Positions 7,501 to 12,564 of a stretch of DNA of 12,564 nucleotides are shown here, in pieces. Position 1 is the first letter of the stretch. Each line of letters opens with the position of its first letter. The translations under genes were made by a program, and so were the position numbers. The notes under the pieces are model-generated. The model made no database searches and was not told the origin of the DNA. It worked only from the letters and a program-made list of their open reading frames with translations. Source of the DNA: an uncultured Prevotella sp. (GTDB lineage: Bacteria > Bacteroidota > Bacteroidia > Bacteroidales > Bacteroidaceae); assembly GCA_900557255.1 (NCBI GenBank), contig USSA01000085.1:1-12564 (forward strand), written 5' to 3'.

Positions 7501-7725
7501 AGTTACCTCAACCTGCAGAGCATCAATATCGGTTATACCTTGCCAAAGAGCCTGACACGTCGTTTGGGCTTGACTAAGGTTCGTGTCTATGGTGCGGCAG
7601 ACAATGTCTATTTGTGGAGCAAGCGAAAGGGATTCGACCCTCGTACAAGTTTCACCGGCTCACCTAGCAACGAGCAGTATGCGTTTGTTCGTACCATCTC
7701 TGGTGGTATTACACTTCAATTTTAA
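4519..7725 (+). CDS. SusC/RagA-family TonB-dependent outer membrane transporter
   Basis: This 1068-residue protein imports large nutrients across the outer membrane using energy passed from TonB, with its SusD partner as lid. A signal peptide covers residues 1-20 with cleavage after VLA. A carboxypeptidase-D regulatory-like beta domain follows (about 24-95, with GDPVVGAQIMVKG and GTVTDIDGKFSL). A TonB box-like DEVIVVAYG is at 101-109. The plug spans about 110-227 and includes the SusC signature VLKDAASNALYGARGANGVI (202-221). The rest is a 22-strand barrel type region, and the chain ends in phenylalanine, as outer membrane barrels do. The ATG at 4519 follows a purine-rich stretch; a second in-frame ATG at 4525 is possible. 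It is the first gene of a four-gene operon, 24 bp before the SusD gene. The peptidase downstream suggests peptides as cargo, as known for RagAB of Porphyromonas; that is inference. Confidence 0.96.
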   Translation: MRMKVLFASLLLATSGQVLAQSSGQVGGQVFDENGDPVVGAQIMVKGSKTGTVTDIDGKFSLPSAKKGEAIVITYLGMDSQTLKAAPGMKVSMHSQDRQLDEVIVVAYGEQKKSSFTGSAGVVDADKIAVRQVTNVVDALNGQVAGVQMINTSGNPSSTPTIRVRGISSINAGQDPLIVVDGAPYYGSWSDINPADVASVTVLKDAASNALYGARGANGVIMITTKNPQVGKTVITVDAKWGSNSRGSQTYDMISDPGQYYETHYKSLYNYYTNGKGMSAYAAHVAANNAIGGSSEKGGLGYICYNVPEGQYLIGDNGKLNPNATLGNKISYNGKDYTISPDNWLKAAYRNTLRQEYNMNVNGGNDSSQFYASLGYLDNPGIAYGSQFKRYTARLKATYKANEWLKVGGNVNYAHTVTDYATEVDSNGKNSSTNTFYMVNTIAPIYPLYLRDGNGNIMTDDNGKIYDYGNGMNAGLNRPVLSQVNQLKNDQLQASHSVGNTFGINGFAEITPTFVKGLKITLNGTVDDYEYRYQSTQQPYYGFGATTYPNGEVTVGHYRYYTVNFQQLVNYARSFGLHNMTLLLGHENYKQTYEYVYGGRSNMFSFKENHELAGAITNEPTYSNQTNYNTEGFFFRGMYDYDGKYFGQVSYRRDGSSRFSPAHRWGDFYSFGGAWILTKEDWMAGTKSWLNMLKVKFSFGQQGNDAIGNNRYLDTYGIGSMNGDMALTFASKGNDKITWETNTNINAGLEFELFKGRLTGDVEYFYRKTTDMLCFISVPMSMGYAGYYSNVGNMVNRGVELNLAGDVIRTKDFAWNISLNATHYTNEITKLYEENKNEMLSGYAGYHNGSYYYGEGLPIYTWRLKRYAGVNEKGESTWYVENEDGSLGKSAKWSEGSYFACGDPTPDLYGGFGTSLSFKGIDVSVNFTYSIGGKSYDSGYQSLMGVPYDSWTGFNFHKDMLDAWSPSNRGSNIPRLQYNDTDASSSSDRFLINASYLNLQSINIGYTLPKSLTRRLGLTKVRVYGAADNVYLWSKRKGFDPRTSFTGSPSNEQYAFVRTISGGITLQF

Positions 7726-7735
7726 ACTATTAGAT

Positions 7736-7741
7736 AAGGAG
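7736..7741 (+). promoter_or_regulatory. Strong Shine-Dalgarno site of the SusD gene
   Basis: AAGGAG ends 8 nt before the ATG at 7750. This is an unusually good match for Bacteroidetes, which mostly lack such sites. It supports 7750 over the adjacent ATG at 7753 and may raise translation of the surface lipoprotein relative to SusC. Confidence 0.6.
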
Positions 7742-7749
7742 ATTTTTAT

Positions 7750-9477
7750 ATGATGAACAATATATTTCGCAAGGTTTCTCTGTTCTCAGTAGTGCTCTCT
7801 TCATGCTTGATGATGCAGAGTTGTCTGGAGGAGGAACTGCCAAAGGATTATGCAACAGGCAGTCAGGTGCAGGGGTCTGAGACGGCTCAGCAGGGCTTGC
7901 TGACCGGCTTGAGTGCCTATATGGTAAAGAGTGGTGTGTATGGCAACGGTTCGGCTTACGACAACGGTTATCCCAGCCAGATGATTATCCGTGATGTGAT
8001 GACGGCAGATATGCCTGTTTATAATGCAGATTACGACTATTTCTCATCTATAGAGAATGGTAAGGGGCTCCGTAGCCCTTTCAATTACACCTATTTCTAC
8101 TATTATGGTTTGGTGAACAATGCCAACAGTATCATCTCGTCGCTCGATGTGGAAGGAGCATCTGAATCAGCAAAGGCGTCTGCCGGTGTGGCTTATGCTT
8201 ACCGTGCTTTGGCATACCTGGATATGGCAAGAATGTTTGAATTCAAGAAGACTGGATTCTCTGACTTTGATGCCAAGGCAGCCAAGGTTATGGGACTTAC
8301 CGTGCCTATCGTGACCGAGAAGACTACTGCCGTTGAGGGTAAGAACAATCCTCGTGTACCTTATTATACAATGTATCGCTTCATCCTGCACGACCTGAAT
8401 AAGGCTGAGGCATACTTGAAGGGCTATAAGCGTACGGGCAAGGAGCAGCCGGATGAGAGCGTGGTAGATGGTTTGAAGGCACGTTTCTGGCTGGAACTGG
8501 GTTCTCGCTTTTATGATTCGGCAGATGACCTGACAGCCCAGTTGTCTCATGAGAATGATGCTGACGGCTATGATGCCTTGGGCATCACGACGGCTAATGA
8601 CTGTTTTGCCAAGGCTGCCTCATACGCACAGGCCGCCATCGACAATTCCGGTTGCCAGCCAATGTCTCAGAGCGAATGGTATAATAAGAAGACTGGTTTC
8701 AATACAGCTAATTCTTCCTGGATGTGGAAGGCTTCGCTGGGAACAAAGGAGCAATTGGGCAGCTGGTACCATTCCTGGATGGGTACGGTATCTTCTGAAT
8801 CTACCGCATTCTCCATGGCTGGTTATGGCAAGGCTTACCGTATGATAGGTGCCTCGCTCTATAATCAGATACCTGATGCCGACTGGCGAAAGAAGACTTG
8901 GGTTGCCCCTGAGGATGCTGGCAAGGCTGAGGTTCCAGCAGGCTATTCTACCTTGCTGGATGGAGCAGGATGGGCTAAACTGCCTGCTTACACCAACCTG
9001 AAATATCATCCGGGTTCAGGTAACTTGTCTGATCTCTATGTGGGCTGTTTGTGTGATATTCCATTGATGCGTGTAGAAGAGATGTATCTCATCTATATTG
9101 AGGCCATTGCCCATACAGAAGGGGTGGATGCTGCCAAGACCGTATTGAATGATTTCATGAATGCTTATCGCTATACAGATGGCTCTTATAAGTGTCAGGC
9201 TACAGACATCGAATCACTTGAAGATGCCGTGCTGCTTCAGAAACGTATCGAACTCTGGGGAGAGGGACTGCTGTATTTTGATTATAAGCGTCTTAAGAAA
9301 ACTGTTGTCCGCACCTATACGGGTACCAACTTCCTGGAGAGTCACCGCTTGAATTCCAAGTATGGTTTCGTGGCTCCATGGATGGATTGTTATATCCCTG
9401 AATATGAGAAGAGTTCTAATCCGGCTGTGGTACTGAATCCTGACCCTACAAGTGTGGTAGAGGCAAAGAGTGAGTAA
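7750..9477 (+). CDS. SusD/RagB-family surface nutrient-binding lipoprotein
   Basis: This 575-residue lipoprotein should cap the SusC channel at the cell surface and bind the cargo. The signal peptide ends in a lipobox, MQSC, with C25 as the likely lipidated residue; the next residues, LEEE, form an acidic stretch of the kind that sends Bacteroidetes lipoproteins to the surface. Family marks are the helical repeat segment GVAYAYRALAYLDMARMFE (146-164) and, near the end, the pair VEEMYLIYIEAIAH and KRIELWGEGLLYFDYKRL (498-515). Length is normal for the family. Carbohydrate-type SusD proteins use aromatic platforms, but sequence alone does not show whether the ligand here is glycan or peptide. 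It starts 24 bp after SusC and is followed by the next lipoprotein gene within about 40 bp. Confidence 0.95.
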   Translation: MMNNIFRKVSLFSVVLSSCLMMQSCLEEELPKDYATGSQVQGSETAQQGLLTGLSAYMVKSGVYGNGSAYDNGYPSQMIIRDVMTADMPVYNADYDYFSSIENGKGLRSPFNYTYFYYYGLVNNANSIISSLDVEGASESAKASAGVAYAYRALAYLDMARMFEFKKTGFSDFDAKAAKVMGLTVPIVTEKTTAVEGKNNPRVPYYTMYRFILHDLNKAEAYLKGYKRTGKEQPDESVVDGLKARFWLELGSRFYDSADDLTAQLSHENDADGYDALGITTANDCFAKAASYAQAAIDNSGCQPMSQSEWYNKKTGFNTANSSWMWKASLGTKEQLGSWYHSWMGTVSSESTAFSMAGYGKAYRMIGASLYNQIPDADWRKKTWVAPEDAGKAEVPAGYSTLLDGAGWAKLPAYTNLKYHPGSGNLSDLYVGCLCDIPLMRVEEMYLIYIEAIAHTEGVDAAKTVLNDFMNAYRYTDGSYKCQATDIESLEDAVLLQKRIELWGEGLLYFDYKRLKKTVVRTYTGTNFLESHRLNSKYGFVAPWMDCYIPEYEKSSNPAVVLNPDPTSVVEAKSE

Positions 9478-9514
9478 ATGAGGAGATTTTTCAATCTTAA
9501 AAATGGAATTGACA

Positions 9515-10432
9515 ATGAAGAATATAAAGTTTTTTAGATATTTGGGGCTTGCCATCTCGACTGGTCTCCTGTTAGGGTTCTCTTCCTGCAGCGATGACGA
9601 TGATTATGCGCCAGGTAATCCTGCACCAGACAATTGCATGGGAGTGTATTTTGATGCCGGCAATGCGGCAGAGTTTATTCTTACTCCAGACCAGGAAACC
9701 GTTGATGTGAAGGTTTGCCGTAAGGTAGCCGCTGAGGCTGCGAGTGTTCCTGTCAAGGTAGAGTATACTGATACAGCTGCCATTCAGGTGCCTGCAACGG
9801 TGGAGTTTGCCCAGGGCGAGAAGGAGGCTACGCTGACCATTTCTGTAAAGGGTTTGACACCTAAAAAGAAATTTGGTTTCAAGATAGATGTCGATGAAGC
9901 CTATGCCAATCCTTATACCAAGCAGGATGGCAGTACGGTGCTGCAGTCAGCGGTGCTGGTTTCTCAGTGGACGAAAGTACTGGAGAATGTGCGGTTCTAT
10001 TACGAAGGTTACACAGAGCTGCCTGTAACCTATTCCGATATCTACCAGCTGGAAGGTGTCAATCAGTTTTATATCACCAATATGTTGGGTTCGGGTGCTG
10101 ATCTTTATTTCAAGATTAATGGCACTTTCAATGCCGATAATCTGGCTGATTGCTCCGGTGAACTGGTTCCTGAGGAAGGAAAGGGTGCTACCATATATGA
10201 CTATCAGACCTATAAGAAAAACTATATCGTAGCTGGTGTTGATTCTTCTACAGGTAACTATTTGTGGAACTGGACGGTAGGAGATGTAAATATCAACTCT
10301 TTCATGTGGTATGGTGGATATGGCTATAATACCTATTCTTATATAGACTTCACAAAGAAATATATCTATCTGAATGGATACATAGATTCCAGTGTTGCGC
10401 AGCAGTCTGTAAATGTGTATGGCGTTTGGTAG
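9515..10432 (+). CDS. Surface lipoprotein with Calx-beta-like domain (SusE/SGBP position)
   Basis: This lipoprotein has 305 residues counted from 9515. I prefer this ATG because GGAA stands 6 nt before it and the protein then begins MKNIKFF, a normal signal peptide. The ATG at 9503 adds MELT and has its AGGAG 17 nt away, too far to be used easily. The signal peptide ends FSSC, lipidated at C25, followed directly by SDDDD, the classic Bacteroides surface export motif. Residues about 43-150 look like a Calx-beta or Ig-like beta sandwich (VYFDAGNAAEF, then VPATVEFAQGEKEATLTISV). Residues 155-305 form a second domain rich in Tyr, Trp and Gly that I do not recognise. By position and motif it is a surface ligand-binding protein working with the SusCD pair. 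Three extra cysteines (41, 68, 213) are unusual and could form a disulfide. Confidence 0.85.
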   Translation: MKNIKFFRYLGLAISTGLLLGFSSCSDDDDYAPGNPAPDNCMGVYFDAGNAAEFILTPDQETVDVKVCRKVAAEAASVPVKVEYTDTAAIQVPATVEFAQGEKEATLTISVKGLTPKKKFGFKIDVDEAYANPYTKQDGSTVLQSAVLVSQWTKVLENVRFYYEGYTELPVTYSDIYQLEGVNQFYITNMLGSGADLYFKINGTFNADNLADCSGELVPEEGKGATIYDYQTYKKNYIVAGVDSSTGNYLWNWTVGDVNINSFMWYGGYGYNTYSYIDFTKKYIYLNGYIDSSVAQQSVNVYGVW

Positions 10433-10466
10433 AAATATCGAATGATTTCCTAAAGATTTTGGACTA

Positions 10467-11747
10467 ATGAAGAAGATTTTTATATTTTCTATGATGTTGG
10501 CTTTTTTCCTTTGCTCTGAGGCAAAGGAAAGGAGCCTTCAGCAGAAATTGGAGATAGCCAGTGAGGTGCTGGGGGAGCGTTTGCCTTCTGTTGGCGGGAA
10601 AACTTCTCGTGGAGGAGTAGATGAGAGCCTTCGGGTTATGCGCCAGTCGAATGCTTATACGGTTGTAGGACGCAACCGGAACGGATTTGTTGTTCTCGCC
10701 AATGATGATGCGTTCAAGGCTGTAATAGGTTATTCTGACGAGGGTACTTTTGGTGATAATCCTGCTTTGGAGTGGTTCTTGGCTAGAATTAATGACGCTT
10801 CACTTCGTGCTGCTTCTACGGGGTATCAGGTTATCCCTGCAGGTTGCAAGTCGAGCGTTGAGCATCTGGTTACGACAAAATGGGGCCAGGATGCTCCTTT
10901 CAATAGTCAGTGCCCACAAGTGAATGGTAAAAACTGCTGGGTAGGTTGCGTGGCTACGGCTATGGCACAGATTATGTCTGTATACCAGTATCCATCCCGT
11001 GGCAAGGGCGTCGCTTCTTATAGCGTCGGCGATGAGAAACGTACTGCTATGCTGAGTATGGGAGAGTATAAGTGGACAGAGATGTTGCCTGCTTATTCGG
11101 GTGATAACTACAGTTCGGAACAGGCTGCCGCAGTAGCCAAGTTGATGTTTCATTGCGGTTGTGTGGCTGGTATGAATTATTCTCTTGATGGCAGTGGCGC
11201 ATCTTTGCAAGATGCGGCGGCTGGTATGAAGAAGCATTTCGGCTATCTTACCCAGTACTATGGCTATAAGGATTATCCCCAGACCAATAACTATGATGAT
11301 GCAGCCTGGAGAAAGGTTATTTATCGGGAATTGAGCGCCGGGCATCCTATTCTGTATGCCGGTACATCCAATAAGCAGGGAAACGACAAGACTTCTTCCC
11401 ATGCCTTTGTGCTGGATGGTTATGATGCTGATGGAAACGTAGGAGTGAATTGGGGGTATGGTGGTTTAGGTGATGGCTATTTCGACTTGAGCCTCCTTCC
11501 TCTGGAGTATACGGATAATGGTGTCTCCGTTGATGAGGAGTATCAGTGGTATCAGGAAATGGTGGTTATTCATTGTCCTGATGATGGTGAAATAGATTAT
11601 GATTTGACTTCCGGCTTAACTCCTGTTACCGGTTTTACTAAGCCTTGCAGTTCAGATGTTTATGATATCAATGGCCGAAAGGTATCGCTCCCGGCGAAAT
11701 ATGATGGTATCTATATCCGGGGTGGCAAGAAATATATAGTAAAGTAG
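10467..11747 (+). CDS. C10-family cysteine peptidase (streptopain/SpeB-like), secreted, with type IX-like tail
   Basis: This is a 426-residue precursor. A signal peptide covers about 1-19; the C16 in it does not sit in a proper lipobox. A propeptide of about 100 residues follows, carrying the inhibitory domain pattern (AYTVVGRNRNGFVVLANDD, 63-81, then VIGYSDEGTF, 86-95). The mature domain starts near residue 130. The nucleophile is C161 in GCVATAMAQIM, the catalytic histidine is H312 in SHAFVLDGYD, and VNWGYGG (327-333) supplies the active-site Asn/Trp segment. The last 30 residues (VYDINGRKV ... GIYIRGGKKYIVK) resemble the short type A sorting tail of the type IX secretion system, suggesting export to the surface or medium. 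It starts 34 bp after the lipoprotein gene and is the last gene of the operon. It probably produces peptides for SusCD. The family call is firm; the route and substrate are inferred. Confidence 0.94.
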   Translation: MKKIFIFSMMLAFFLCSEAKERSLQQKLEIASEVLGERLPSVGGKTSRGGVDESLRVMRQSNAYTVVGRNRNGFVVLANDDAFKAVIGYSDEGTFGDNPALEWFLARINDASLRAASTGYQVIPAGCKSSVEHLVTTKWGQDAPFNSQCPQVNGKNCWVGCVATAMAQIMSVYQYPSRGKGVASYSVGDEKRTAMLSMGEYKWTEMLPAYSGDNYSSEQAAAVAKLMFHCGCVAGMNYSLDGSGASLQDAAAGMKKHFGYLTQYYGYKDYPQTNNYDDAAWRKVIYRELSAGHPILYAGTSNKQGNDKTSSHAFVLDGYDADGNVGVNWGYGGLGDGYFDLSLLPLEYTDNGVSVDEEYQWYQEMVVIHCPDDGEIDYDLTSGLTPVTGFTKPCSSDVYDINGRKVSLPAKYDGIYIRGGKKYIVK

Positions 11748-11774
11748 ATTTCTCATCAATTGCAGATAATTAAA

Positions 11775-11810
11775 AAATCCCGACAGCTATGTTGTTGCCT
11801 GTCGGGATTT
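11775..11810. terminator. Bidirectional intrinsic terminator between convergent genes
   Basis: A perfect 12-bp stem, AAATCCCGACAG (11775-11786) with CTGTCGGGATTT (11799-11810), closes a 12-nt loop. On the minus strand it is followed by a clean T-run (from the A-run at 11772-11777), a strong terminator for the regulator gene. On the plus strand the tail is TTTGTTGTT, weaker, serving the peptidase operon, which ends 27 bp before the stem. Confidence 0.88.
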
Positions 11811-11841
11811 GTTGTTACCTATAGGTATCTTTTTTCTCTTA

Positions 11842-12564
11842 TCAGTCGGCTATCACCATGCAGAGTCTGAGTACGTTCTCCTCGAAGTGCTCCTTGTCGA
11901 TGGCATTGTTCTTGAGCAGGGAACGGTAGTTGTATACGGTTTGTGGCGAATAAGACAGGATGCCGGCTATCTTGGAACTTTCGGTGATGCCTAATCTTAA
12001 CAGGGCGCACACACGGAGGATAGGGGGCATTTCTCCGTTCTCTTTCAGCTGGATGTGTGCCGATTCTGTAAGCTGCTTGTTCAGCTCAGTTATAAAAGTT
12101 GGGTACAGAGACAGGAATGCCTTGTCAAATTCCGTCAGAAACTCCTTGTTCTCTTTCTCTGTATTGGTTGAGGAAGAAAGGAGGCTCAGCAGCTCCTTAC
12201 TCTGGTTGGCCTTGATCTTTCTTACTGCCAAGGTGCGCAGTTTGCAGTTCCTCTCTATGTTCTTATAGCACAGGTCTATATACACCTTTATCAGTCTCTC
12301 GCGCTTCTGGTTGGTGTCCTTCAGCTCGTCGTTGATAAGGTGCAACTGGCTGTTGAGAACTTCCATTTTTGCCGATGTAGCCGTGATTTCGTCTTTCTTC
12401 TGTTTCAGAAGTTTGTTCTTCTTACGGATGAACAGACTGCTAAGTCCCACTCCGAGCAAGAGCAGGAAAATGACCGACAGCGCACTGTAGAGCATGCTGT
12501 TGGTGGCTCTGATGTCATCTGTATAGGCATTGGTAATCATCTGCAATTTGGATGAAATCTCAAT
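11842..12564 (-). CDS. Membrane-anchored LuxR-like regulator, DUF6377 type (C-terminal 240 residues)
   Basis: The frame is open to the right edge, so the N-terminus is missing; the TTG near 12546 and the ATG at 12540 are internal codons, not starts. In the visible part a membrane helix lies at residues 24-46, followed by a basic stop-transfer stretch ([12 protein letters not shown]). A coiled coil runs about 50-92, and a helix-turn-helix at about 182-221 ([20 protein letters not shown], then [16 protein letters not shown]). This is the layout of DUF6377 proteins, in which a periplasmic TPR sensor outside this window is joined through the membrane to a DNA-binding end. Such regulators often sit beside SusC/SusD operons. 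It is convergent with the peptidase gene, and its likely target is the SusC promoter at 4381-4412, though that is inferred from position only. Confidence 0.82.
   Translation of the reverse strand: MEISSKLQMITNAYTDDIRATNSMLYSALSVIFLLLLGVGLSSLFIRKKNKLLKQKKDEITATSAKMEVLNSQLHLINDELKDTNQKRERLIKVYIDLCYKNIERNCKLRTLAVRKIKANQSKELLSLLSSSTNTEKENKEFLTEFDKAFLSLYPTFITELNKQLTESAHIQLKENGEMPPILRVCALLRLGITESSKIAGILSYSPQTVYNYRSLLKNNAIDKEHFEENVLRLCMVIAD

Noticed and set aside
9503..9514. Upstream ATG for the third operon gene
   Set aside because: It adds MELT before a normal signal peptide and its AGGAG is 17 nt away, while the ATG at 9515 has GGAA 6 nt upstream. The earlier start is not excluded.
12538..12546. 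Start codon of the regulator at 12546 or 12540
   Set aside because: The frame stays open to the window end, and the family has a large N-terminal sensor, so these are internal codons.

Overview
The window looks like chromosomal DNA from a gut or oral Bacteroidales bacterium, most likely a Prevotellaceae member (Prevotella/Segatella type). The supports are a SusC/SusD pair, a surface lipoprotein with a CSDDDD export motif, a streptopain-like C10 peptidase with a short type IX-like tail, a DUF4143 ATPase, and promoter-like elements of the Bacteroidetes form (TTTG, about 20 bp, TAnnTTTG). The species is inferred from protein style only.

Left part (1-3844, all minus strand). Read in the direction of transcription there is a six-helix membrane protein of unknown function (3844-3167). 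A 231-bp gap with a cluster of palindromic repeats follows. Then come three closely spaced genes: a DUF4143 ATPase (2935-1721), a nitroreductase (1702-1157) and a membrane-anchored MutS-like protein (from 1144, cut by the left edge). Gaps of 18 and 12 bp suggest one transcript.

Middle (3845-4518). This gene-poor stretch holds the promoter of the membrane protein, a relic of a phage Bro-N antirepressor (about 4095-4295), and the promoter and leader of the right-hand operon. The leader can fold into a long hairpin that begins almost exactly at the predicted transcript start.

Right part (4519-11747, plus strand). A four-gene operon encodes a SusC-like TonB-dependent transporter, a SusD-like lipoprotein, a third surface lipoprotein with a Calx-beta-like domain, and a secreted C10 cysteine peptidase. 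No glycoside hydrolase is present, so the likely substrate is protein or peptide. The peptidase would cut it outside the cell, the two lipoproteins would capture pieces, and SusC would import them. A bidirectional terminator (11775-11810) separates the operon from a convergent gene, cut by the right edge, for a membrane-anchored regulator with a LuxR-like helix-turn-helix (DUF6377 type). It is a candidate regulator of the operon.

Most interesting are the protease-linked SusCD operon, the leader hairpin, the repeat cluster in front of the DUF4143 ATPase, and a 26-bp tandem duplication that changes the C-terminus of the membrane protein.
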